Assembly: GCF_003853645.1 (NCBI RefSeq)
Contig: NZ_QTPO01000023.1
Location: forward strand, 60,148-124,147
Direction of reading: 5' to 3'
DNA: 64,000 nucleotides
Source of the DNA: Burkholderia sp. Bp9143
GTDB lineage: Bacteria; Pseudomonadota; Gammaproteobacteria; Burkholderiales; Burkholderiaceae
Shown here: positions 18,855-28,189 of the stretch, one piece after another
Layout: each line of letters starts with the position of its first letter
Position numbering within the stretch: the stretch's first letter is position 1
Notes under the pieces: model-generated
Seen by the model: only the letters and a program-made list of their open reading frames with translations
What the model was told of the DNA's origin: nothing
The model's database searches: none
Position numbers and translations under genes: made by a program

Positions 18855-20357
18855 TCAGCGGAACTCGGCGTACAGCGCGCGCAGGTCGAGGTGCTCGGCG
18901 AACGAGTCGGCCAACCGCTCCAGCGATGCCTCGCGCAGCGCCGGATAGTCGATGCGCTCCGCGCCGTCGAGCCCCGCCCACGCGAGCAGCGCCGCGCACG
19001 CGTCGGGCGCGTCGAACAACCCGTGCACGTAGGTCGCGAGAATTTGCCCGTCGGCCGACAGTGCGCCGTCCGTGCGCACGCCGCCCGGTGCGTCGCCCGC
19101 CGCCAGTTCCAGCGCGGGCGCCGCGAGGGCGGGCCCGCGCGTGTCGCCCATGTGGATCTCGTAGCCTTGCACCGCGGCCGCGCCGGGCAGCGCGAGATGC
19201 CCGGTGACGTTCTTCAGCGTCTTGTCCGGTTGCAGCGTCGTGTCGAAATCGAGCAGCCCGAGCCCCGGCACGCTGCCGGGCGCGCCTTCGAGGCCAAGCG
19301 GATCGTCCAGCGCGCGGCCGAGCATCTGCATCCCGCCGCAGATGCCGATCACCTTGCCGCCGTAGCGCAGGTGCCGGCGGATCACCGCGTCCCAGCCCGC
19401 GTCGCGCAGCCACGCGAGATCGCGCTGCACGCTCTTCGAGCCGGGCAGGATCAGCAAGTCGGCGTCCGGCACCGGGCCGCTCTTCCAGTACGTGAATTCG
19501 ACCTGCGGATGCGCACGCAGCGGGTCGAAATCGGTATGGTTGCTGATCCGCGGCAACGCGGGCACCACCACGCGCAGCACGCCGGCATCGCCGCGCGCGG
19601 CGGCGCTGCGCGCCTGCGACGGCAGCATGTCCTCGGCGTCGAGCATCAGCCCGTGCAGGTACGGCAGCACGCCGAACACCGGCTTGCCCGTCTGCGCGCG
19701 CAGCCAGTCGAGGCCCGGTTCGAGCAGCCTGATGTCGCCGCGAAAGCGGTTGATGACGAAGCCGCGCACGCGCGCGCGCTCGCTGTCCGACAGGCACGCG
19801 AGCGTGCCGACGAGATGCGCGAACACGCCGCCGCGGTCGATGTCGGCCACCAGCACGACCGGACAGTCCACGCGTTCGGCGAAGCCCATGTTCGCGATGT
19901 CGCCTTCGCGCAGGTTGATCTCGGCCGGGCTGCCCGCGCCCTCGACGAGCACCGTGTCGTAGCCGGCACGCAGCCGCGCGTACGACTCGAGCACCGCGTC
20001 GAACGCGACCGGCTTGTAGTCGTGGTACGCACGCGCATTGAGATTCACGCGCGCCTTGCCGTGAATGATCACCTGTGCGCCGCGATCGCTCGTCGGCTTC
20101 AGCAGCACCGGATTGAAATCGGTATGCGGCGCGACACCCGCGGCGAGCGCCTGCAGCGCCTGCGCGCGGCCGATCTCGCCGCCGTCCGCCGTCACCGCGC
20201 TGTTCAGCGCCATGTTCTGCGGCTTGAACGGCGCGACGCGCGCGCCCGCGCGGCGCGCGAGGCGGCACAGGCCCGCGACGAGCGTGCTCTTGCCCGCGTC
20301 GGACGTCGTGCCCTGGATCATCAAGGAGCCGCGCGGCTGCGGTTCGGGTGCGTTCAT
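18855..20357 (-). CDS. cobQ: Cobyric acid synthase
   Basis: A 500-residue enzyme that amidates the corrin ring side chains at b, d, e and g to give adenosylcobyric acid. The N-terminal dethiobiotin-synthetase-like domain starts [20 protein letters not shown]. The C-terminal class I glutaminase has its nucleophile at about C340 in [10 protein letters not shown] and a late HGLFDAP histidine. The ATG at 20357 ([10 protein letters not shown]) is preferred to a TTG three codons upstream. It is divergent from cobU, with only 75 bp between them, so their promoters must overlap or be back to back. Confidence 0.97.
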   Translation of the reverse strand: MNAPEPQPRGSLMIQGTTSDAGKSTLVAGLCRLARRAGARVAPFKPQNMALNSAVTADGGEIGRAQALQALAAGVAPHTDFNPVLLKPTSDRGAQVIIHGKARVNLNARAYHDYKPVAFDAVLESYARLRAGYDTVLVEGAGSPAEINLREGDIANMGFAERVDCPVVLVADIDRGGVFAHLVGTLACLSDSERARVRGFVINRFRGDIRLLEPGLDWLRAQTGKPVFGVLPYLHGLMLDAEDMLPSQARSAAARGDAGVLRVVVPALPRISNHTDFDPLRAHPQVEFTYWKSGPVPDADLLILPGSKSVQRDLAWLRDAGWDAVIRRHLRYGGKVIGICGGMQMLGRALDDPLGLEGAPGSVPGLGLLDFDTTLQPDKTLKNVTGHLALPGAAAVQGYEIHMGDTRGPALAAPALELAAGDAPGGVRTDGALSADGQILATYVHGLFDAPDACAALLAWAGLDGAERIDYPALREASLERLADSFAEHLDLRALYAEFR

Positions 20358-20432
20358 CGTATGCAAAGTCGTGGCGAGGCAAAGGCCGCATTATCGCCCG
20401 CATGCGGCCGCCCGCGCCGTTACAATCACGCG

Positions 20433-20993
20433 ATGATTCCGCACGACCTCACCTTCGTCCTCGGCGGCGCGCGCTCGGGCAAGAGCGCGCACGCCGAGCG
20501 GCTCGCCGCCGACAGCGGCCGCCCCGTCACCTATATCGCGACCGCGGCCGTGACGGCCGCCGATGCCGAATTCGAACAGCGCATCGCGCATCACCGCGCG
20601 CGCCGGCCGGCCGACTGGGGCTTCGCCGACGCGCCCATCGACCTCCCCGGCACGCTCGCGCGGCTCGACGATCCGCACGCGTGCCTGCTCGTCGACTGCC
20701 TGACGCTCTGGCTCACGAACCTGCTGTGCCCGCTCGACGGCGAGCCACTCGACGATGCGCAGCACGCGGCGCAGGTCGAGCGGCTCGAGCAGGCATTGCG
20801 CGGCGCGCGCGCAAAGGTGATCGTCGTCAGCAACGAAATCGGGCTCGGCGTCGTGCCGCTCGGGTCGGTCACGCGCCGCTACGTCGACGAGCTCGGGCGC
20901 CTGAACCAGCGCATCGCCGCGCTCGCGACGCGCGTGACGCTGCTGGTCGCCGGGCTGCCGCTCGAGCTCAAGGCCGGAGCGACGTCATGCTGA
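20433..20993 (+). CDS. cobU: Adenosylcobinamide kinase / adenosylcobinamide-phosphate guanylyltransferase
   Basis: A 186-residue bifunctional enzyme (CobU/CobP) that phosphorylates adenosylcobinamide and then adds GMP. The P-loop GGARSGKS lies at 11-18. The guanylylated-histidine region is QRIAHHRARRP, and VSNEIGLGVVPLG is the conserved C-terminal motif. A TACAAT at 20421-20426 ends six bases before the ATG, so its transcript may have almost no 5' leader. The stop overlaps the cobD start. Confidence 0.96.
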   Translation: MIPHDLTFVLGGARSGKSAHAERLAADSGRPVTYIATAAVTAADAEFEQRIAHHRARRPADWGFADAPIDLPGTLARLDDPHACLLVDCLTLWLTNLLCPLDGEPLDDAQHAAQVERLEQALRGARAKVIVVSNEIGLGVVPLGSVTRRYVDELGRLNQRIAALATRVTLLVAGLPLELKAGATSC

Positions 20994-21931
20994 TGCTGTC
21001 GCTGCCGGTCGTCGCGATGCTCGCGGTCGCTGCCGCGATCGTCGATCGCATCGTCGGCGAACCGGCCGGCTGGCATCCGCTCGTCGCGTTCGGCCGGCTC
21101 GCCGCGCGCATCGAAGGCGCGCTGAACACGGGCCGGCGCGGCCGCGTGGTCGGCGTCGCCGCATGGGTCGCGGCGGTGGTGCCGCCGGTGGCCGTCGCCG
21201 CGTGGCTCGCGGCCGTGCTGCCCTGGCCGCTCGCAGCCGCGCTGCACGTCGCGCTGCTGTGGTTCGCGCTCGGCGCGAAGAGCCTCGCCGACCATGTCGC
21301 GCCAATCGCCGCCGCGTTGTTGCGGCACGACCTCGACGCCGCACGTGCGCTGACCGCGCGGATCGTGTCGCGCGACACGAGCGAAGCCGACGAAGGCGCG
21401 CTGTCGCGCGCGGCCGTCGAATCCGCGCTCGAGAACGGCAACGACGCGATCTTCGGCGCGCTCTTCTGGTTCGTCGTCGCGGGCGGCCCCGGCGCGCTGC
21501 TGTTCCGGCTCGCGAACACGCTCGACGCGATGTGGGGCTACCGCACGCCGCGCTTCCTGACCTTCGGCTGGGCCGCCGCGCGCCTTGACGACGCGCTCAA
21601 CTGGATTCCCGCGCGCCTCACCGCCGCGAGCTATGCGCTGCTCGGCGACACGGCCGCCGCGTGGCGCTGCTGGCGCACGCAGGCGCGACACTGGGACAGC
21701 CCGAACGCAGGCCCCGTGATGGCCGCGGGCGCCGGCAGCCTGAACGTGCAGCTCGGCGGCCCGGCCGTCTATCACGGCGAAATCGAAGACCGTCCCGCGC
21801 TCGGCACCGGCGCGCCCGCGACGGCCGTGCACGTCGTCGCCGCGCTGTCGCTCGTCACGCGCACGCTTGCGCTGTGGCTCGCGCTGCTCGTCGCGAGCGG
21901 CGCACTCATCCTCGCTACCCATCATGTCTGA
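20987..21931 (+). CDS. cobD: Adenosylcobinamide-phosphate synthase (CbiB/CobD)
   Basis: A 314-residue integral membrane protein that attaches the aminopropanol arm to adenosylcobyric acid. IVDRIVGEPAGWHPLVAFGR near the N-terminus, ENGNDAIFGALFW in the middle and HWDSPNAGPVMAAGAGSL are family hallmarks. Several hydrophobic segments are visible. The start overlaps the end of cobU by 7 bp and its end overlaps the next gene by 8 bp, showing tight translational coupling. The name follows the Pseudomonas/CobD convention, not Salmonella CobD. Confidence 0.95.
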   Translation: MLMLSLPVVAMLAVAAAIVDRIVGEPAGWHPLVAFGRLAARIEGALNTGRRGRVVGVAAWVAAVVPPVAVAAWLAAVLPWPLAAALHVALLWFALGAKSLADHVAPIAAALLRHDLDAARALTARIVSRDTSEADEGALSRAAVESALENGNDAIFGALFWFVVAGGPGALLFRLANTLDAMWGYRTPRFLTFGWAAARLDDALNWIPARLTAASYALLGDTAAAWRCWRTQARHWDSPNAGPVMAAGAGSLNVQLGGPAVYHGEIEDRPALGTGAPATAVHVVAALSLVTRTLALWLALLVASGALILATHHV

Positions 21932-22943
21932 CGCACGCATCCCGCACGGTGGCAACCTGCACGAAGCCGCGCGCCGCCACGGCATTCCGTACGACGCCTG
22001 GCTCGACCTGTCGACCGGCATCAATCCGGTCGGCTATCCGGTGCCGCCAGTCCCGGCCGACGCATGGCGCCGGCTGCCCGACGACGGCGACGCGCTCGCC
22101 GCGTGCGCCGCCGACTACTACGACGCGCCTGGTGCCGCACACGTGCTGCCGGTTGCCGGCAGCCAGGCCGCGATCCGTGCGTTGCCCGCGCTGCTGCCCA
22201 GCGGCGACGCCGGTGTCGCGGCGCTCGCGTATGGCGAATACGCGCCTGCCTTCGCGCGTCACGGGCATCGCGTCGTCCCGCTCGACATCGACGCGAACGT
22301 GTTGCCCGCGTCGCTGCGCCACGTCATCGTCGGGAATCCGAATAATCCGACTGCCGAGTTCGTTCCAACCGAACGGCTGCTCGGCTGGCATGCGCAGCTG
22401 TCGTCACGTGGCGGCACGCTGATCGTCGACGAGGCCTTCGCGGATACCGGCGCCACGCCATCGCTCGCGCAGTACACCGATCGCCCGGGTCTCATCGTGC
22501 TGCGCTCGGTCGGCAAGTTCTTCGGACTCGCCGGCATTCGTGCGGGTTTCGCGCTCGCGCATCCCGAGCGGATCGCCGCGCTGCGCGACATGCTCGGCGC
22601 GTGGACCGTCAGCGGCCCCGCGCGTCATGCGGTCGACGCCGCGTTCGCCGACCGCGCATGGCAGGCCGCCGCGCGCGCGCGGCTCGCGACCGACGGCGAA
22701 CGCCTCGCCGCGCTCTTGCGCACGCACGGCTTCGCGGTGCACGCGACACCGCTGTTCAGCTGGACCGACGACCCGCGCGCCGCCGCGCTGCACGCGGCGC
22801 TCGCCGCGCACGGGATCTGGACGCGGTACTTCGCGCGACCGTCGAGCGTGCGCGTCGGCCTGCCGGGCAGCGAAGCCGAATGGCAGCGCGTCACCGATGC
22901 GCTCGCGCGGTGCGTCCCGACGCTGCAACGGGCATCCGCATGA
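21924..22943 (+). CDS. cobC: Threonine-phosphate decarboxylase (PLP-dependent, CobC/Salmonella CobD type)
   Basis: A 339-residue class I/II aminotransferase-fold enzyme that makes (R)-1-aminopropan-2-yl phosphate for the cobinamide side arm used by the preceding CobD. It begins IPHGGNLHEAARRHG, typical of this subgroup. GNPNNPT lies at 137-143 and the PLP lysine is about K198 in LRSVGKFFGLAGIRAGF. The ATG at 21924 overlaps cobD, and the stop forms an ATGA overlap with the next gene. The same symbol is also used for the unrelated phosphatase at 23897. Confidence 0.93.
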   Translation: MSDARIPHGGNLHEAARRHGIPYDAWLDLSTGINPVGYPVPPVPADAWRRLPDDGDALAACAADYYDAPGAAHVLPVAGSQAAIRALPALLPSGDAGVAALAYGEYAPAFARHGHRVVPLDIDANVLPASLRHVIVGNPNNPTAEFVPTERLLGWHAQLSSRGGTLIVDEAFADTGATPSLAQYTDRPGLIVLRSVGKFFGLAGIRAGFALAHPERIAALRDMLGAWTVSGPARHAVDAAFADRAWQAAARARLATDGERLAALLRTHGFAVHATPLFSWTDDPRAAALHAALAAHGIWTRYFARPSSVRVGLPGSEAEWQRVTDALARCVPTLQRASA

Positions 22944-23851
22944 GCGCCCGCCTGTTGCGCCGGCTGCCGGCGCTCGCGATGCTGGTCGCGCTCGCGCCCC
23001 TTGCTCACACCGACGTCACGACCCGCGACGATGCCGGCAATACCGTCACGCTGCCCGCACCGGCGCAACGCGTGATCAGCCTCGCGCCGCATGCGACCGA
23101 GCTGGTCTACGCGGCCGGCGGCGGCGCGAAGCTGGTCGGCACGGTCACGTACAGCGACTATCCGCCCGCCGCGCAGGCCGTGCCGCGCGTCGGCGACAAC
23201 AAGGCGCTCGACCTCGAGCGGATCGCTGCGCTGAAGCCCGACCTGATCGTCGTCTGGCGCCACGGCAACGCCGAGCGGCAAACCGACGCGCTGCGCGCGC
23301 TGCACATTCCGCTGTTCTTCAGCGAACCGAAGCATCTCGACGACGTCGCGACGTCGTTGCGCCGGCTCGGCACGCTGCTCGGCACGGAGCCGGTCGCCGA
23401 CGCGGCCGCGGCATCGTTCTCGCGCGATATCGCGGCGCTGCGCGCGCGTTACGCGGCGCGCCCGCCCGTCACGATGTTCTTCCAGGTATGGGACCGCCCG
23501 CTGACGACGCTCAACGGCGCGCATCTGTTCAACGACGTCATCACGCTGTGCGGCGGCCGTAACGTGTTCGCGGCGCTCAAGCCGCTCGCGCCGACCGTCA
23601 CCGACGAGGCCGTGCTCGCGGCGAATCCGGAAGCGATCGTGACGACAAGTGCCGGCGCGACACGTTCGGACGCGCCACTGCCGAGCCTCGCACGCTGGCG
23701 TGCGTGGCCCGCGCTGACGGCCGTGGCGCATCACAACCTGTTCGCGATCGACGGCGATCTGCTGACGCGGCCGTCGCCGCGGATCGCGCAAGGCGCGGCC
23801 GCGCTGTGCGAGGATCTCGACGCCGCGCGGGCGCGGCGGCCGGCGCGCTGA
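22940..23851 (+). CDS. btuF: Cobalamin ABC transporter substrate-binding protein (BtuF-like)
   Basis: A 303-residue periplasmic binding protein of the class III (helical backbone) type. Its signal peptide is MSARLLRRLPALAMLVALAP. The typical start of the fold, RVISLAPHATELVYAAGGGAKLVGT, is followed by YSDYPPAAQAVPRVGDNKALDLERI. It should capture B12 or corrinoids for the BtuCD transporter encoded on the other strand at 26340-28168. Sitting last in the cobU operon, coupled by ATGA, it separates the binding protein from its transporter genes. Other ligands such as siderophores are less likely given the context. Confidence 0.9.
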   Translation: MSARLLRRLPALAMLVALAPLAHTDVTTRDDAGNTVTLPAPAQRVISLAPHATELVYAAGGGAKLVGTVTYSDYPPAAQAVPRVGDNKALDLERIAALKPDLIVVWRHGNAERQTDALRALHIPLFFSEPKHLDDVATSLRRLGTLLGTEPVADAAAASFSRDIAALRARYAARPPVTMFFQVWDRPLTTLNGAHLFNDVITLCGGRNVFAALKPLAPTVTDEAVLAANPEAIVTTSAGATRSDAPLPSLARWRAWPALTAVAHHNLFAIDGDLLTRPSPRIAQGAAALCEDLDAARARRPAR

Positions 23852-23896
23852 TGTCGGGCTTCGACGCCCTTCTGCACGTCAGACGCACGCGATCGC

Positions 23897-24481
23897 CTAC
23901 CCGTCCCAGTGGACGACTTCCCACGTGCGGGCGGCATCCTCCGTCCGCAACCAGACGACGCCGCCCGTCGGCACCGGTCGTGACAGCAGCGTATCGAGCG
24001 GCACGCGCAACGCATGCGATGCGAATGCGCGAATCACGCCTGCGTGCGTGAGCGCCCATTGCGGTGCGTCGATCAGCGCGACCGCATCCTCGATCCGTGC
24101 GACACGCGCGGCGAACCGTGCGACGCTTTCGCCGCCGTGCGCGCACGCATGCATCAGGTCGGCCGCCCACGCATCGAGCGCGGCGCGATCGATATCGTCC
24201 CAGCGCTGCAGCTCCCACGCGCCGAAGTCCATTTCCTGCCAGCACACGTCGCCGCGCAGCGGCACGTCGAACGCCTGCGCGAGCCGTTCGGCGACCGACG
24301 CGCAACGCGTCAGCGGGCTCGTCCAGACCTGCTCGGGCAACGGCGCCCCGAGCGCCGCCAGACGCTCGCGCACGGCCTGCGCGCCCGCGTCGGCCGATGC
24401 GGCGAGCGGCACGTCGCTGCGTCCGTAGCACACGCCCGGCTCGACATCGACGGCCGGATGGCGAATCAGGACGAGGTCCAT
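23897..24481 (-). CDS. cobC: Alpha-ribazole phosphatase-like histidine phosphatase
   Basis: A 194-residue histidine phosphatase. The usual RHG signature is RHP in DLVLIRHPAVDVEPGVCYGRSDVPLA, a variant common in this subgroup. WTSPLTRCASVAERL and WQEMDFGAWELQRW follow, with a late THAGVIRA histidine. In the cobalamin nucleotide-loop pathway it would remove phosphate from alpha-ribazole phosphate or adenosylcobalamin phosphate. It overlaps cobS by 16 bp and is the last gene of the riboswitch-led operon. Its end faces btuF. Confidence 0.88.
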   Translation of the reverse strand: MDLVLIRHPAVDVEPGVCYGRSDVPLAASADAGAQAVRERLAALGAPLPEQVWTSPLTRCASVAERLAQAFDVPLRGDVCWQEMDFGAWELQRWDDIDRAALDAWAADLMHACAHGGESVARFAARVARIEDAVALIDAPQWALTHAGVIRAFASHALRVPLDTLLSRPVPTGGVVWLRTEDAARTWEVVHWDG

Positions 24482-25242
24482 CCGAGCACCACGAGATAGA
24501 TCGCCAACTCGCTCAACTGCTGCGCGAAGCCAAGACAGTCGCCCGTATAACCGCCGATCCGCCTCACGAAATAGCGGGCCGCCCATGCGCGCACGAGCAC
24601 GAGCGCGACGAAGGCCGCGGCGCCCGCGCGCCAGTCCGGCCAGAACAGCCACGGCAGCCCGAATGCGGCCGCGACCCAGGCCGCGCGTGCACCCATGCGC
24701 TGCGCGACCGGTTTCGCCTTGCCTTCCGGCCGGACGTAGTCGAGCGACATCAGCAAGCTCACGGCCCCCGCGCGGCTCGCCGCATGCGCGGCGATCATCG
24801 TCCACGCGGCGCGCAGCGGCGGCATGGCCGCGAGCGCCTGCCATTTCAGGCCGAGCGCGATCACGAGCGCGACCGCGCCGAACGTGCCGATTCGCGAATC
24901 GTGCATGATGCGCAGCACATCGTCGCGCGCATAGCCGCCGCCGAACGCATCGCAGCTGTCGGCGAGACCGTCCTCGTGGAACGCGCCGGTCGCGAGCAGC
25001 GTCGCGGCCATCGACAGCCCGACCGCGATCGACGCGGGCAGCACGCGCAGCGCCGCGAGATAGACGAGCGCGCCCCACGCGCCGACGCATGCGCCGACCA
25101 GCGGGAAGTAACGCGCGGCCTGGTCGAGATCGCCGGCCGCGTAGCCGATCGCACGCGGTACCGGCACGCGCGTGAAATAGCCGAGCGCGACGAAGAAGTA
25201 GCGCAGTTCGGCGCCTACGCCGCGCGCGCGCTCAGGCGTCAC
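24466..25242 (-). CDS. cobS: Adenosylcobinamide-GDP ribazoletransferase (cobalamin synthase)
   Basis: A 258-residue multi-span membrane enzyme joining adenosylcobinamide-GDP to alpha-ribazole. Typical motifs are FFVALGYFTRVPVPRA near the start, FHEDGLADSCDAFGGGY and MHDSRIGTFGAVAL. The start is taken as GTG 25242 (read as Met, then TPERARGV), which overlaps the cobT stop by 11 bp. A later start cannot be excluded. It works with CobU, CobT and the phosphatase in the same region. Confidence 0.95.
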   Translation of the reverse strand: MTPERARGVGAELRYFFVALGYFTRVPVPRAIGYAAGDLDQAARYFPLVGACVGAWGALVYLAALRVLPASIAVGLSMAATLLATGAFHEDGLADSCDAFGGGYARDDVLRIMHDSRIGTFGAVALVIALGLKWQALAAMPPLRAAWTMIAAHAASRAGAVSLLMSLDYVRPEGKAKPVAQRMGARAAWVAAAFGLPWLFWPDWRAGAAAFVALVLVRAWAARYFVRRIGGYTGDCLGFAQQLSELAIYLVVLGWTSS

Positions 25243-26287
25243 GATCGTCGACGCCCGCGGATTCGAAGCTCGCCATCTCGGTGAGGAACGCGGCCGCCGC
25301 GCGCACCAGCGGCAGCGCGAGCGCGGCACCCGTGCCTTCGCCGAGCCGCAGGTCAAGCGCGAGCAGCGGCTTCGCGCCGAAATGCTCGAGCATGCGCCGG
25401 TGCCCGGCCTCATGCGACGTATGCGAGAACACGCAGTAGTCGCGTACACCGGGCGCGATGCGCTCGGCGACCAGCAGTGCGGCCGTCGCGATGAAGCCGT
25501 CGACGAGGATCGTCATCCGCTCGCTCGCGGCCGCGAGATACGCGCCGGTCATCATCGCGATCTCGAAGCCGCCGAACGTCGCGAGCACGTCGAGCGGCGC
25601 GATCGCATGCGAATGCCGGACGAGCGCGCGGCCGAGCACCGCGCGCTTGTGCGCGAGCCCCTGGTCGTCGAGGCCCGTGCCGCGCCCGACGCACGCATCG
25701 ATCGGCACGTCGAGCAGACGGCTCATCAGGCACGCGGCCGACGACGTGTTCGCGATCCCCATTTCGCCGAAGCCGATCACGTTCGTGCCGAGCGATGCGT
25801 GCAGACGCACGCGCGCGGCACCCGCGGCGAGCGCCGTCATCACTTCGTCGCTCGTCATCGCGGCTTCGACCGCAAAGTTGCGCGTGCCGCGCGCGACCGG
25901 CAGCGACACGAGCCGGTCGGACACCGGCAGCGGCGACGCGACGCCCGCATCGACAATCTCGAGCACGCTCTGCGCGACGCTCGAGAACGCATTGATCGCC
26001 GCGCCGCCGGCCAGGAAGTTCGCGACCATCTGCGCGGTGACCGCTTGCGGATAAGGGCTCACGCCCTCGGCCGCGATCCCGTGGTCGCCGGCGAACACGA
26101 TCGTCACGGGACGCTGCACGTGCGGCCGCTCGGTGCGCTGGATCAGGCCGATCTGCAGCGCGATCGCCTCGAGCTGGCCGAGACTGCCGGGCGGCTTGGT
26201 CTTGTGATCGATCACATGCTGCAGGCGCGTGCGCAATGTGTCGTCGAGCGGCGCGATCGCGGGAGGGAAGTCGGTCGGGTTCGTCAT
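25232..26287 (-). CDS. cobT: Nicotinate-nucleotide--dimethylbenzimidazole phosphoribosyltransferase
   Basis: A 351-residue enzyme that makes alpha-ribazole phosphate from nicotinate mononucleotide and dimethylbenzimidazole. KTKPPGSLGQLE near residue 35, VFAGDHGIAAEGVSPYP and GIANTSSAACLMSRLL are conserved. The catalytic glutamate is E317 in LRLGEGTGAAL, at the same number as in the Salmonella enzyme. It lies in the riboswitch-led operon between btuD and cobS. Confidence 0.97.
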   Translation of the reverse strand: MTNPTDFPPAIAPLDDTLRTRLQHVIDHKTKPPGSLGQLEAIALQIGLIQRTERPHVQRPVTIVFAGDHGIAAEGVSPYPQAVTAQMVANFLAGGAAINAFSSVAQSVLEIVDAGVASPLPVSDRLVSLPVARGTRNFAVEAAMTSDEVMTALAAGAARVRLHASLGTNVIGFGEMGIANTSSAACLMSRLLDVPIDACVGRGTGLDDQGLAHKRAVLGRALVRHSHAIAPLDVLATFGGFEIAMMTGAYLAAASERMTILVDGFIATAALLVAERIAPGVRDYCVFSHTSHEAGHRRMLEHFGAKPLLALDLRLGEGTGAALALPLVRAAAAFLTEMASFESAGVDDRDA

Positions 26288-26339
26288 CGGAAGGTTGCCT
26301 CGTTGGCGCGGCCGGTGCCGCGTATCGAAAGTAGGAAGT

Positions 26340-27152
26340 TCATCGTCGCTCGGGCCACGCGGGCAGCAGCGCGTCGCGGCCGTTCTCGCGGATCAGCACG
26401 AGCGGATAGCCGAACGCATCGCTCGCGCGCGTCGGCGTCAGCACATCGTGCACGGGACCCGCCCACGCATGGCCGCGGCCGTCGAGCAACAGCGCGTGCG
26501 TCGCGAAACGCCGCGCGAGGTTCAGGTCGTGACACGAGAACAGCACCGTGCGCGGGCCCGCGTCGAGCCACGCGCTCAGCGCGGTCAGGCCATCGATCTG
26601 GTGATGCAGGTCAAGATGGGCGAGCGGTTCGTCGAGCAGCATCAGCGGCGCGTCCTGGCACAGCGTCGCGGCCAGCGCGACACGCTGCCGCTCGCCGCCC
26701 GACAGCGACAGCACGTCGCGCGACGCGAGCGCGCTCAGCCCGAACGTCGCGAGCGCGTCACGCGCGGCCGCGCGGTCTCCATCGCGCTCCCAGCCCCAGC
26801 CGCCGAGATACGGAAAGCGGTTGAGCAGCACCGTGTCGAATACCGTCGCGCTGAACGCGTCGTGCAATTGTTGCGGCATCAGTGCGCGGCGCCGTGCGAG
26901 CCGTTCGGGCGGCCACGCGGCGAGCGACCGGCCATCGATCTCGACCTGGCCGCCGGCCGGCCGCTGCAGGCCCGCGAGCGTCGCGAGCAGCGTCGTCTTG
27001 CCTGCGCCGTTCGGTCCTGCAACGCACCAGATCTCGCCGGGCCGGAACGCCTGCGTGAATCCGTCGAGCAGCGTCCGTGCGCCGGCCTTCAGCGTGAGAG
27101 CGACCGCCGCGCAAACCATGTCGCCGGCGGTATACGGTACGGTGTTTGTCAT
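26340..27152 (-). CDS. btuD: Cobalamin ABC transporter ATP-binding protein (BtuD-like)
   Basis: A 270-residue ABC ATPase of the iron/B12 uptake class. Walker A is GPNGAGKTTLL, the signature is LSGGERQRVALA, Walker B is LMLLDEPLAHLD and the switch histidine lies in FSCHDLNLARR. The ATG at 27152 overlaps the end of btuC by 4 bp. It should energise BtuC for corrinoid import. Its assignment to B12 rests mainly on the operon and its riboswitch. Confidence 0.93.
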   Translation of the reverse strand: MTNTVPYTAGDMVCAAVALTLKAGARTLLDGFTQAFRPGEIWCVAGPNGAGKTTLLATLAGLQRPAGGQVEIDGRSLAAWPPERLARRRALMPQQLHDAFSATVFDTVLLNRFPYLGGWGWERDGDRAAARDALATFGLSALASRDVLSLSGGERQRVALAATLCQDAPLMLLDEPLAHLDLHHQIDGLTALSAWLDAGPRTVLFSCHDLNLARRFATHALLLDGRGHAWAGPVHDVLTPTRASDAFGYPLVLIRENGRDALLPAWPERR

Positions 27153-28168
27153 CGCATCGGTCTCCTCAGCAACATCCACAGGAATACCGGCACGCCGATC
27201 AACGCGGTCATCACGCCGACCGGCAATTGCGCGGGCGCGATCGCGGTGCGCGCGAGCAGGTCGGCCGCCATCACGCCGCCGCCGCCCGCGAGCATCGCGG
27301 CGGGCAGCAGCATGCGCTGGTCGTTGCCGAATGCGAGCCGCAGCGCGTGCGGCACGACGAGGCCGACGAAACCGATCGTGCCGGCCGTCGTCACCGCGGC
27401 CGCGGCGGCCAGCGACGCGACGAGATAGATCCGCATGCGCAGTCGCGCGACCGGCACGCCGAGCGCGAGCGCGGTCGCGTCGCCGCGCAGCAGCACGTTG
27501 AGCTGCGGGGCGGCCGGCAGCGCGACGCATGCGGCCAGCAGCAGCGCGCCCCATGCGAACCACGGCGCCGTCACCCCGTTCAGGTCACCCGTCAGCCAGA
27601 AGATGATGCCGCGTAATCGCGCATCGGGCGCGAGCGACAGCAGCAGCGTGACGAGCGCGCCCCACCCGGCCGCGATCACGACACCCGTGAGCAGCAGCCG
27701 CGGCGACGCATCGCGTGAGTCGCCGCGCCACAGCTCGCGGCGAGCCAGCCCGAGCACGAGCGCGACCGACACGAGCGCGCCGGCGAACGCGGCCGCATCG
27801 ACGAGCCACCACGCGGCGCCCGCGATCATCGCGACGAGCGCGAAGCCGGCCGCGCCGCCGGATACGCCGAGCACGTACGGCTCCGCGAGCGGATTGCGCA
27901 ACAGCACCTGCAGCAGCGCTCCGGCCAGCGCAAGCAGCGCGCCGCATGCGAAGCCCGCGAGCGCACGCGGCAGCCGCAGCGTGCGCACGATGTCGGCGAA
28001 CAGCGCATCGCCGCCGTGCGGCACGAGCGACGCGAGCGCCTGCCACGGCGACATCGGCACGCTGCCGATCGACAGCGACGCGACGAACAGCAACGCGACC
28101 ACGGCCGCGAGCACGGCCCAGATCGCGGCGGCACGCGCGGCGCTCATGCGACGCACGGCATCGCGCAT
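27149..28168 (-). CDS. btuC: Cobalamin ABC transporter permease (BtuC-like)
   Basis: A 339-residue FecCD/BtuC-family permease with about ten hydrophobic spans. Hallmarks are LRLPRALAGFACGALLALAGALLQ, NPLAEPYVLGVSGGA, LLTGVVIAAGWGA, and GTIGFVGLVVPHALR near the end. The ATG at 28168 is preferred because a GGAGG lies 11 bp upstream. The next ATG at 28147 has no such site. The in-frame DNA upstream is not part of btuC but the C-terminal end of a decayed btuB-like receptor gene whose stop has been lost. Confidence 0.93.
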   Translation of the reverse strand: MRDAVRRMSAARAAAIWAVLAAVVALLFVASLSIGSVPMSPWQALASLVPHGGDALFADIVRTLRLPRALAGFACGALLALAGALLQVLLRNPLAEPYVLGVSGGAAGFALVAMIAGAAWWLVDAAAFAGALVSVALVLGLARRELWRGDSRDASPRLLLTGVVIAAGWGALVTLLLSLAPDARLRGIIFWLTGDLNGVTAPWFAWGALLLAACVALPAAPQLNVLLRGDATALALGVPVARLRMRIYLVASLAAAAAVTTAGTIGFVGLVVPHALRLAFGNDQRMLLPAAMLAGGGGVMAADLLARTAIAPAQLPVGVMTALIGVPVFLWMLLRRPMR

Positions 28169-28189
28169 GACGCGCGACGCCTCCGCTGA

